Shown piece after piece: positions 1-5,108 of a stretch of 5,108 nucleotides of DNA. The first letter of the stretch is position 1. Every line of letters begins with the position of its first letter. Position numbers and translations under genes: made by a program. The stretch is from an uncultured Candidatus Saccharibacteria bacterium (GTDB lineage: Bacteria; Patescibacteria; Saccharimonadia; Saccharimonadales; UBA6022). The notes under the pieces are model-generated. The model did no database searches. It saw only the letters and a list, made by a program, of their open reading frames with translations, and had not been told where the DNA came from. The stretch covers positions 1-5,108 of the forward strand of contig CAMLED010000068.1 of assembly GCA_946479115.1 (NCBI GenBank), written 5' to 3'.

Positions 1-1499
1 TCTTTTTCATTAAAAAAGCACCTTGGACCGAGCGTCACTTTATTTTTATCCTCATTGTGAGTGCCGTGTTGGCGGAATTGGTGAGCCTAGCGATTGGCCT
101 TAATCAGAGCGTATGGTTTGATGAGGCGTATTCGATCTTCCTCGCTAAACAGCCGGTTGCTGAATTGATTCATCTAACATCGATTGATGGCCATCCGCCA
201 CTATTCTACCTATTGCTTAAAGGATGGGCTGCTTTGTTTGGCTGGAGTGAGTTGGCGCTACGTAGTCTAAGTGTATTGATGCTTGGTGGTACGATCATTG
301 TCGCCGGATTACTAACGCGACGATTATTTGGTATACGTGCTGCGCTGCTCACATTGCCGCTACTGGTGATTGCACCATTTATGCTGCGTTATGGGTTTGA
401 AATCCGTATGTATGCACTTGCGTCACTGATTGGCATCGCAGCTACCTATGTATTGGTACTTGCCGTGCAGGCAACGGAAAGTCGACGCCAATGGATATTG
501 TACGGCGTGTACGCTGTTTTGGTTGCTATTGGTGTTTACACACTTTATTACACGGCCTTACTGTGGGTAGCACATCTAATATGGCTAATATGGCTGACTG
601 TTAAAGAACGTCGGCCGCTGCTGCGAGCTCGTTGGCCTGTGGCATTTGCGGCAAGTGTCGTTCTATTTATTCCTTGGCTGCCAACCTTTGTGTCACAGTT
701 GGGGAATGGTGCTTTGTCGCCTGTCGTCCGAACGCTAACACTCGAACAGCTTGTTGGTATTGTGACATTTAATTTCCTGTATCAGCCTATGTGGCAGCCG
801 GGAGTGATCGGTTCATTCTTGACTGTTTGTGTGATCGTAATTGTTAGTTATTTTGCGATTAAAGCTTTTAAGTATGCTGCAACACACGAGCGACAATATC
901 TGGTCCTGCTGGGACTATACGTATTAGTACCGGTCGCATTGCTAATGGCCGTCTCGCTCAATAAACCAATGTATATCGAGCGTTATCTTGCTCACCTAAT
1001 TGTTGGCGGTTTATTATTTATTGGGGCAAGCGTGGCGATAACACTTGCACGTAAAAAATCAATTCGACTGTGGATTGTCGCAGGTGTACTGCTGGCTGTC
1101 ATGGCAGGTGGCGCCGTTCATCTAGTGCAAATTGGCAATTATAATTTCCAGCGTTCTCAGCTTCCAAGTGTCAAATATGCCGCAGAAGTTGTTGCGCCAA
1201 CTTGTAACGGCGATTCATTAATTGTTGCCAAAGATCCGTATGTTGCCATCGAATTATTATATTATTTGCCTCAATGCCAAGTGTATTTCTTTAACGAAAC
1301 TGCCGAGCTAAGTGGTGGATATGCACCTGTTTCTAATAGTCCACTTCGCGTCGCGGATCCAGCGGATTTGGTTGGACTTGCGCAGCGCATTTACTATATT
1401 TATGACGGTGAATCAAATGTTGAATTCTCATCACGATTCCAGCAATTATCAGAACAGACTTTTGACAATACGCACGTGCTAGAATTTAGCGTGGAATAA
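1..1499 (+). CDS. GT39/PMT-like membrane glycosyltransferase, 5' end missing
   Basis: This is probably an integral-membrane glycosyltransferase of the GT39/PMT/ArnT-like (GT-C fold) group, which moves a sugar from a polyprenyl-phosphate donor to an acceptor on the outer side of the membrane. The frame is open from base 3 to the stop at 1497-1499 (498 visible residues), so the GTG at 57 is unlikely to be the true start: the 18 codons before it encode a basic stretch (KKAPWTERH) leading into the first membrane helix. Counting the codon at base 3 as residue 1, the first outer loop holds WFDEAYS with the acidic pair D40-E41, the expected catalytic site of the family, then GHPPLFY at 63-69 and FEIRMYAL at 132-139, both typical of the family. 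About 10-11 hydrophobic helices run to about residue 378. A soluble tail of about 120 residues follows, with two cysteines (C401, C425) that could pair outside the cell. Donor and acceptor cannot be told. The 3' end overlaps the convergent acyltransferase gene. Confidence 0.85.
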   Translation, partial: FFIKKAPWTERHFIFILIVSAVLAELVSLAIGLNQSVWFDEAYSIFLAKQPVAELIHLTSIDGHPPLFYLLLKGWAALFGWSELALRSLSVLMLGGTIIVAGLLTRRLFGIRAALLTLPLLVIAPFMLRYGFEIRMYALASLIGIAATYVLVLAVQATESRRQWILYGVYAVLVAIGVYTLYYTALLWVAHLIWLIWLTVKERRPLLRARWPVAFAASVVLFIPWLPTFVSQLGNGALSPVVRTLTLEQLVGIVTFNFLYQPMWQPGVIGSFLTVCVIVIVSYFAIKAFKYAATHERQYLVLLGLYVLVPVALLMAVSLNKPMYIERYLAHLIVGGLLFIGASVAITLARKKSIRLWIVAGVLLAVMAGGAVHLVQIGNYNFQRSQLPSVKYAAEVVAPTCNGDSLIVAKDPYVAIELLYYLPQCQVYFFNETAELSGGYAPVSNSPLRVADPADLVGLAQRIYYIYDGESNVEFSSRFQQLSEQTFDNTHVLEFSVE

Positions 1500-2595
1500 T
1501 TTTCATCAAGATTCTATAGCGCACGGCTAACCAGACCAACATAACGCCCGCGATCGACAAGACTAAGTTGAGCAGCCACGAGCTAGTCGGATCTTTAATG
1601 GCCAAGTGAACAAAGAAGACGAGAATGGCGTGCATGGTGTAAACATAAAGCGAGTTATGGCCAAAGGGAAGTAGCAGCCAACCAAACCAGCGTTTGATCT
1701 GAGGCTCGTAACGACTAAACAGCCAGAAGCTAGCGCCAAACCAAATCATAAATAAAATGACACGGACAAGCGGCAACTCTTCTTTATTGAACATTGGATT
1801 GACGATCATATTGATGTCGGTCAAGAAACGGCCTGACGCGCCAATGAATTCTTCACCGTGAACTAGCATAAAACTCGCGACCATTGTAACGGCCGCCAGA
1901 CTGACGGTACTGATAATAACGGGCTTCTTTATACTGTTACTGAGTGATTCCCACCAGCGTTTGATCGTATTCCAGTGGAATCCAATCGTGAGTCCACCAA
2001 AGAAGATGAGCTGCCAGCTATAAACCTGTGATAATTCAGCGGTATCGAGCGTGCTATTGCTGTATTGGGTCCAGATGAAAATGCTGATTGCCATAACAAC
2101 ATACCATAGCTTGCGTCGCAGCAGCCACATGGCAATTGGACTGGCAAAGATGAACATGGCGTAGAGGCGTAGATAATCTGCCCAGCCATAGATATATTCA
2201 AAGGTCATCGCACCCTTTAAAATGTCCCAGACATTTTCACTCGGCAAACGAATGCCGGCTTTGAGGCCCGGGTTGTCAATAAATAGCCAGCCGACAAACG
2301 TAAAGAAGAGCATTAAAACGATGGCGGTAATATATAACTGCACAGCGCGTTTTAACAGGAGAGAGCTGACGACACGAAACGGCTTATCGATCAATTTTGA
2401 CCCACGTACGATACCGAGGACGATACCCGAGATAAGGAAAAAGCCTTCGGCGGCTGATACGTATAATTGTCCTCGACCCGTCCACCAATCTAGGCCATTA
2501 GGGTAGAAGGCAAGGTGGTCCAGAATAATTGCCACCAAAAAATAACCTCGCAAAAGGTCGAATGTTTCGATACGTGAAGACATTTTCTGTAGCAC
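1486..2595 (-). CDS. OpgC-family membrane acyltransferase
   Basis: A polytopic membrane protein of the OpgC family, related to acyltransferase 3 proteins. In Proteobacteria OpgC adds succinyl groups to periplasmic glucans; here the acceptor is unknown and is more likely a surface or lipid-linked glycan. Seen in the sequence: the N-terminal RIETFDLLRG (R8, D13, R16), D26-H27 in helix 1, the family-typical SAAEGFFLISG at 46-56, DYLRLYAMF in the middle, and near the C-terminus FGHNSLYVYTMHA (311-323) with H313 and H322. About ten hydrophobic helices span the 369 residues, a usual length for the family. Two starts are possible: GTG at 2595, given here, or ATG at 2583 (codon 5). Neither has a Shine-Dalgarno sequence. 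A TATAAT box lies 9 bases before the GTG, so either start would have a very short leader. The gene is monocistronic, divergent from the peroxiredoxin gene, and overlaps the glycosyltransferase gene tail to tail. The family call is firm; the substrate is not. Confidence 0.85.
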   Translation of the reverse strand: MLQKMSSRIETFDLLRGYFLVAIILDHLAFYPNGLDWWTGRGQLYVSAAEGFFLISGIVLGIVRGSKLIDKPFRVVSSLLLKRAVQLYITAIVLMLFFTFVGWLFIDNPGLKAGIRLPSENVWDILKGAMTFEYIYGWADYLRLYAMFIFASPIAMWLLRRKLWYVVMAISIFIWTQYSNSTLDTAELSQVYSWQLIFFGGLTIGFHWNTIKRWWESLSNSIKKPVIISTVSLAAVTMVASFMLVHGEEFIGASGRFLTDINMIVNPMFNKEELPLVRVILFMIWFGASFWLFSRYEPQIKRWFGWLLLPFGHNSLYVYTMHAILVFFVHLAIKDPTSSWLLNLVLSIAGVMLVWLAVRYRILMKIIPR

Positions 2596-2604
2596 TAACT
2601 GTAT

Positions 2605-2610
2605 ATTATA
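2605..2610 (-). promoter_or_regulatory. -10 box (TATAAT) for the OpgC-like gene
   Basis: On the minus strand a perfect TATAAT lies 9 bases upstream of the GTG start at 2595 and 21 bases upstream of the alternative ATG at 2583. The predicted transcript start is near 2596-2598, giving a leader of about 1-3 or 13-16 bases. No good TTGACA is seen at the expected -35 position (about 2628-2633, CCAGTA on the minus strand); that position coincides with the -10 box of the divergent peroxiredoxin gene. Confidence 0.55.
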
Positions 2611-2625
2611 CTATACGGTTTACGA

Positions 2626-2631
2626 TATACT
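2626..2631 (+). promoter_or_regulatory. -10 box (TATACT) for the peroxiredoxin gene
   Basis: TATACT ends 6 bases before the ATG at 2638, so the expected first transcribed base is the A of the ATG or very close to it: a leaderless message. The GGTAGG between box and ATG touches the start codon and has no spacer, so it is unlikely to work as a Shine-Dalgarno sequence. The -35 position (about 2603-2608) shows no TTGACA likeness and overlaps the opposing -10 box. A second TATACT at 2607-2612 could give a 5' leader of about 19 bases instead. Confidence 0.55.
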
Positions 2632-2637
2632 GGTAGG

Positions 2638-3096
2638 ATGAAACCTACACCCTACCCTGCTCCAGACTTTAATTTAAAAGATAGCAATGGTACCGCTCAC
2701 CAACTGGCTGACTATGCTGATAAATGGGTAGTCCTCTATTTTTATCCAAAAGATGACACGCCTGGATGCACAACTGAAGCCTGCAGTCTGCGTGATGCAC
2801 GCGATGATATTGCCGCACTTGGAGCAGAAATTATTGGTGTTAGTAAAGACGATGCCAGTAGTCATGACAAATTCAAAGAAAAATACACACTCAACTTTAC
2901 ATTACTAAGTGATCCAGATATGACTACAATTACCGCATACGACGCATGGGGTAAAAAGATGTTCGGCAAAGAAGGTATTTTGCGTAAAACCTTTATCATC
3001 AATCCCGATGGTCAAGTTGTGAAAGTCTATGGCCGCGTGACACCACTAGGCCATGGCGAGCAGATTATCGCCGAGCTAAAGTTGCTGCAGGCATAA
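2638..3096 (+). CDS. bcp: Peroxiredoxin, Bcp/PrxQ type (thiol peroxidase)
   Basis: A cytoplasmic thioredoxin-fold peroxidase that reduces hydrogen peroxide and organic hydroperoxides, normally recharged by thioredoxin. The 152-residue length and start (MKPTPYPAPDFNLKD, where the family usually has a V/G-x-x-APDF lead-in) fit a complete Bcp. The active-site segment FYPKDDTPGCTTEACSLRD carries P37, T41, the peroxidatic cysteine C44 and, five residues on, the resolving cysteine C49: the atypical two-cysteine arrangement of most bacterial PrxQ/Bcp enzymes. R116 in GILRKTFIINPDG is the expected active-site arginine. There are no other cysteines and no signal peptide or membrane segment. The gene stands alone on the plus strand, shares a 42-base promoter region with the divergent acyltransferase gene, and ends one base before the convergent gatD stop. 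The start has a -10 box just upstream and no usable ribosome-binding site, so it is probably translated from a leaderless mRNA. Confidence 0.95.
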   Translation: MKPTPYPAPDFNLKDSNGTAHQLADYADKWVVLYFYPKDDTPGCTTEACSLRDARDDIAALGAEIIGVSKDDASSHDKFKEKYTLNFTLLSDPDMTTITAYDAWGKKMFGKEGILRKTFIINPDGQVVKVYGRVTPLGHGEQIIAELKLLQA

Positions 3097-3097
3097 A

Positions 3098-3823
3098 TTA
3101 ACGAGGCCGTTTTGCGGCCACACCGCGTGCAAGATCTGCAAAGCGATCATCAATAACCGTTGGGGTGAATGAACCGTATTTTCGAACCACGGCTTGTTCA
3201 ATGAGAAAGTCAGCAATAGCTGGATTTTTTGGTAACAGCGAACCGTGCATATATGTTGCGATAACATTTCGATAGCGCGCACCTTCGGTATCGTCTTGAC
3301 CGTTATTGCCAGCACCTTTAATGACTTTACCGAGCGGCATAACGTTTTTGCCAAGAAATGTTTGACCGCTGTGATTCTCGTACCCGATAATTTCACCAAA
3401 TGTATCACTCTCGGTAATAATGTTACCCGTCAGGCGTTCGGCACCAGCATGCGTTTCAATATCAAGCAGTCCAATCCCTTCGATGACATGACCGTCTTGG
3501 GTTTTGAAGAATTTGCCAAACAATTGGAATAGGCCGCAGATCATCAGCATTGGGACGTTGTCATTGGCAAGCTTGTGCAGTTGTGGGCCAATGGCTAGTA
3601 AATCGTTTTGAATAATATCTTGACCAGAATCTTGACCACCGCCACCAACAATCAGATCAACGTCTTCAGGAAAAGTGTCACCGGGATTATAAGTCAATAA
3701 ATTAACGTCATGGCCGTGCCATTCTAGTCGGCGTTTCAGAACAAGCGTGTTGCCCCAGTCGCCGTAAATATTCATGTCACGTGGGTATAGCTGCAACACA
3801 TTAATTTCCTTTTTATCGGTCAT
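3098..3823 (-). CDS. gatD: Lipid II isoglutaminyl synthase, glutaminase subunit GatD
   Basis: Class I glutamine amidotransferase that releases ammonia from glutamine and passes it to MurT, which amidates the alpha-carboxyl of D-glutamate in the lipid II stem peptide to give D-isoglutamine. It is cytoplasmic and works as a MurT-GatD heterodimer. Seen in the 241 residues: YPRDMNIYGDWGN (13-25), typical of GatD; VGGGGQD (59-65); the nucleophile C96 in the elbow MICGLFQLFG (94-103); R130 in AERLTGN, matching the glutamine-binding arginine of Staphylococcus aureus GatD with the same two-residue offset as the cysteine; GYENHSG (147-153); and H193 in TYMHGSLLPKNP. GatD has the Cys-His pair and depends on an aspartate from MurT to complete the triad. 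The ATG overlaps the murT TGA as ATGA, which indicates translational coupling, and a GGAG lies 8 bases upstream within murT. A hairpin sits in its last codons. Confidence 0.96.
   Translation of the reverse strand: MTDKKEINVLQLYPRDMNIYGDWGNTLVLKRRLEWHGHDVNLLTYNPGDTFPEDVDLIVGGGGQDSGQDIIQNDLLAIGPQLHKLANDNVPMLMICGLFQLFGKFFKTQDGHVIEGIGLLDIETHAGAERLTGNIITESDTFGEIIGYENHSGQTFLGKNVMPLGKVIKGAGNNGQDDTEGARYRNVIATYMHGSLLPKNPAIADFLIEQAVVRKYGSFTPTVIDDRFADLARGVAAKRPR
3105..3119 (-). terminator. Possible weak terminator hairpin at the gatD end
   Basis: GGCCG (3105-3109) and CGGCC (3115-3119) form a perfect 5-base-pair GC stem around a 5-base loop. It lies in the last codons of gatD, just before its stop. On the minus strand the bases after the stem (TCGTTAATTTATG) are only loosely T-rich; on the plus strand nothing like a T-tract follows. 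It could slow or end the murT-gatD transcript, or act weakly in both directions, but the stem is short and chance or codon choice (Ala-Ala-Lys-Arg-Pro-Arg) could explain it. Confidence 0.3.
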
Positions 3824-5094
3824 GAGATTTGCTCCACATCAGTAATTTTTGCTAATTCGCGTCGCAAGGCTAACATGGCGGTATAGGTACAATAGACACG
3901 TTTTGGGCCATCGCTACTGGCAATAAAATCACGAAGAGCGGCCGATAGATTAGGCTCAACAAGTCCCATTTCGATTTCATCGTATTGCAAACGTAGCGCC
4001 ATATCGTGGGCACGGACACCCGTCACGGTTGCTACACCGTCAGCCCGTAAGCTCTCGAACTCGACGTCCCATAGCCATGACATATCGCGCCCATCGGCAT
4101 AATTATCATTAATAGCGATCATTGTTTGGTAGCCTTCTGGCTTGAATGACGACAGGCTGAGGCGAAAGCCGCTAGGGTTCTTAACAAGCACGAGTTCAAA
4201 GGGCTGGCCGTTAACGGTTAAAGTTTCGCCGCGACCAAAGGCAGGGGTAACTTCGGATAGGGCAGTAACAAGCTTTTCTTTGTCATGCTCAGCAGGGAGT
4301 ACGCAACGTGCAAGTGATAAAGCGGCTGCGGCGTTATAGATGTTATAAACTCCATGAAGCTTCAGGCTGGTTGTCAGTAATTTACCTTCGACTAAAAACT
4401 GCGCTTGGTTGTCTTTTAATTTATGCAAAATGACACCGGCTGCTGGTTGCTGCAATTCTTTTGCGATTGTGGCGTTGCTACGCATATCGTCGTCACTCGG
4501 GAAGAGGTGAGTGAGTTCCGGGGACAAACCAAAGTAATGAACTTTTTCAGTTGGAAGATCTTTTGCGATAGCCGCGACGCGGGGATCTTCACGGTTGAGT
4601 ACGACAGTATCGGTAGTTGCTGCGGCAATTTGAGCCAACATTTTAGCGGTGGTATCAATCTCACCGAAGCGATCAAGTTGGTCACGCATGACATTTAGTA
4701 GCAGACTATAGCGGGGTGGAACGGTTTTGACAAAATGAACAGCGTGCGCTTCATCAAGTTCCAGTACGGCAATATCGGCATCTAGGTGGCCTTTATTGTC
4801 AACTTCACCGAGCAGGGCTGCCGCGACGCCACGGGTAAAATTACTACCAGTTCGGTTGGTAAAGACTTTTAAGCCTTGGCTCTCTAGTAGGGCAACAACC
4901 ATTTTTGTCGTAGTTGTTTTACCATTTGTGCCGCTAATAACGACTGTGCCATGAGGAAGTTGGGCAAGGGTACGTTTAATAAAATCAGGGTCAATCTTTT
5001 CAACAAACAAACCCGGTAGGGCAGAGCCACCACCGCGAATGCGGGCAATAGTTCGCACGGCTTTACCAAGCAAGGTAACATAGGGTTTTGACAT
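3820..5094 (-). CDS. murT: Lipid II isoglutaminyl synthase, Mur-ligase-like subunit MurT
   Basis: ATP-dependent subunit of the MurT-GatD complex, which turns D-glutamate at position 2 of the lipid II peptide into D-isoglutamine at the inner face of the membrane. The 424 residues show the family order: a lead-in ending ALPGLFVEKIDP (25-36), the Mur-ligase P-loop SGTNGKTTTTK (54-64), NRTGSNFTRGVAAA (80-93), the acidic ELDEAH (112-117), NVMRDQLDRFGEID (134-147), NREDP (167-171), GVYNIYNAAAAL (248-259), LVKNPSGF (303-310) and the C-terminal (DUF1727/MurT_C) hallmark NDNYADGRDMSWLWDVEFE (329-347), the region expected to lend GatD its third catalytic residue. The protein has only two cysteines, C264 and C402, and lacks the Cys4 zinc ribbon present in the middle domain of characterised Firmicute MurT; that segment (about 186-235) is short and cysteine-free. 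It is first in the operon, ends TGA overlapping gatD by 4 bases, and starts at an ATG just behind a -10 box. Confidence 0.96.
   Translation of the reverse strand: MSKPYVTLLGKAVRTIARIRGGGSALPGLFVEKIDPDFIKRTLAQLPHGTVVISGTNGKTTTTKMVVALLESQGLKVFTNRTGSNFTRGVAAALLGEVDNKGHLDADIAVLELDEAHAVHFVKTVPPRYSLLLNVMRDQLDRFGEIDTTAKMLAQIAAATTDTVVLNREDPRVAAIAKDLPTEKVHYFGLSPELTHLFPSDDDMRSNATIAKELQQPAAGVILHKLKDNQAQFLVEGKLLTTSLKLHGVYNIYNAAAALSLARCVLPAEHDKEKLVTALSEVTPAFGRGETLTVNGQPFELVLVKNPSGFRLSLSSFKPEGYQTMIAINDNYADGRDMSWLWDVEFESLRADGVATVTGVRAHDMALRLQYDEIEMGLVEPNLSAALRDFIASSDGPKRVYCTYTAMLALRRELAKITDVEQIS
3832..3835 (-). promoter_or_regulatory. Shine-Dalgarno sequence for gatD (GGAG)
   Basis: GGAG on the minus strand, 8 bases before the gatD ATG and inside the end of murT. 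It supports ATG at 3823 as the start. It is the only well-spaced ribosome-binding site among the visible gene starts, and it belongs to the only gene that is internal to an operon. Confidence 0.6.
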
Positions 5095-5100
5095 GTATCT

Positions 5101-5106
5101 ATTATA
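5101..5106 (-). promoter_or_regulatory. -10 box (TATAAT) for murT-gatD
   Basis: A perfect TATAAT on the minus strand ends exactly 6 bases before the murT ATG at 5094, with no Shine-Dalgarno sequence between them (AGATAC). The predicted transcript starts at or within a base of the ATG, so murT is probably translated leaderless. Any -35 element would lie beyond the window. Confidence 0.6.
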
Positions 5107-5108
5107 CC

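Noticed and set aside
57..59. GTG as the start of the glycosyltransferase gene
   Set aside because: The frame is open to the window edge and the upstream codons encode the basic lead and first half of the first membrane helix, so the real start lies before the window.
1472..1479. Palindrome GCACGTGC near the end of the glycosyltransferase gene as a terminator or operator
   Set aside because: It has no loop and no T-tract, is inside coding sequence, and an 8-base palindrome is expected by chance.
1929..2506. Open frames of about 90 codons inside the OpgC-like gene (1929-2201 minus, 2222-2506 plus)
   Set aside because: They lie wholly within a well-supported gene in other frames, have no family likeness, and look like chance frames.
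2632..2637. GGTAGG as a ribosome-binding site for bcp
   Set aside because: It abuts the ATG with no spacer, so it could not pair with 16S rRNA while the ATG is in the P site; the -10 box placement explains the start better.
3076..3532. Open frames of about 95-110 codons over gatD (3076-3408 minus, 3245-3532 plus)
   Set aside because: gatD is certain from its catalytic motifs; these overlap it in other frames with no recognisable protein features.
4416..4698. Pair of open frames of about 91-92 codons opposite or within murT
   Set aside because: They shadow murT, which is firmly identified, and carry no motifs of their own.

Overview
The window is compact, gene-dense and single-copy in style: five protein genes cover almost all of it, non-coding gaps total under 60 bases, and I see no RNA gene, insertion sequence, CRISPR array or long repeat. 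Gene content and layout suggest a small-genome, Gram-positive-like bacterium, most likely Candidatus Saccharibacteria (TM7) in the Patescibacteria/CPR. This rests on a murT-gatD pair (lipid II amidation), a family-39-type membrane glycosyltransferase, an OpgC-like acyltransferase, moderate GC, and gene starts placed directly behind -10 boxes. The lineage is an inference from gene style, not from a marker gene. UGA acts as a stop (murT ends in TGA), so the code is standard code 11 and not the UGA-glycine code of Gracilibacteria/Absconditabacteria.

Layout, left to right. (1) Bases 1-1499, plus strand: the 3' part of a multi-spanning GT39/PMT-like glycosyltransferase; its start lies before the window. 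(2) 1486-2595, minus strand: an OpgC-family membrane acyltransferase whose 3' end overlaps the glycosyltransferase by 14 bases. (3) 2596-2637: a 42-base divergent promoter region. (4) 2638-3096, plus strand: a peroxiredoxin of the Bcp/PrxQ type. (5) 3098-3823 and 3820-5094, minus strand: gatD and murT, a two-gene operon transcribed murT first with a 4-base ATGA overlap. A murT -10 box sits at the right edge.

How they work together. MurT-GatD amidates the D-glutamate of the peptidoglycan stem on lipid II. The glycosyltransferase and the acyltransferase are both multi-spanning membrane proteins likely to act on lipid-linked or surface glycans at the outer face of the membrane. The window is therefore mostly a cell-envelope neighbourhood, with one antioxidant enzyme inserted. 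The glycosyltransferase/acyltransferase partnership is only suggested by adjacency, since they are on opposite strands and not co-transcribed.

The most interesting signal is regulatory. All three gene starts that follow a promoter (bcp, murT, opgC) have a TATAAT/TATACT box 6-9 bases before the start codon, which predicts leaderless or nearly leaderless mRNAs. The internal operon gene gatD instead has a Shine-Dalgarno sequence. A second point is that MurT lacks the Cys4 zinc ribbon of its characterised relatives. I found no evidence of a wholly new multi-gene system.
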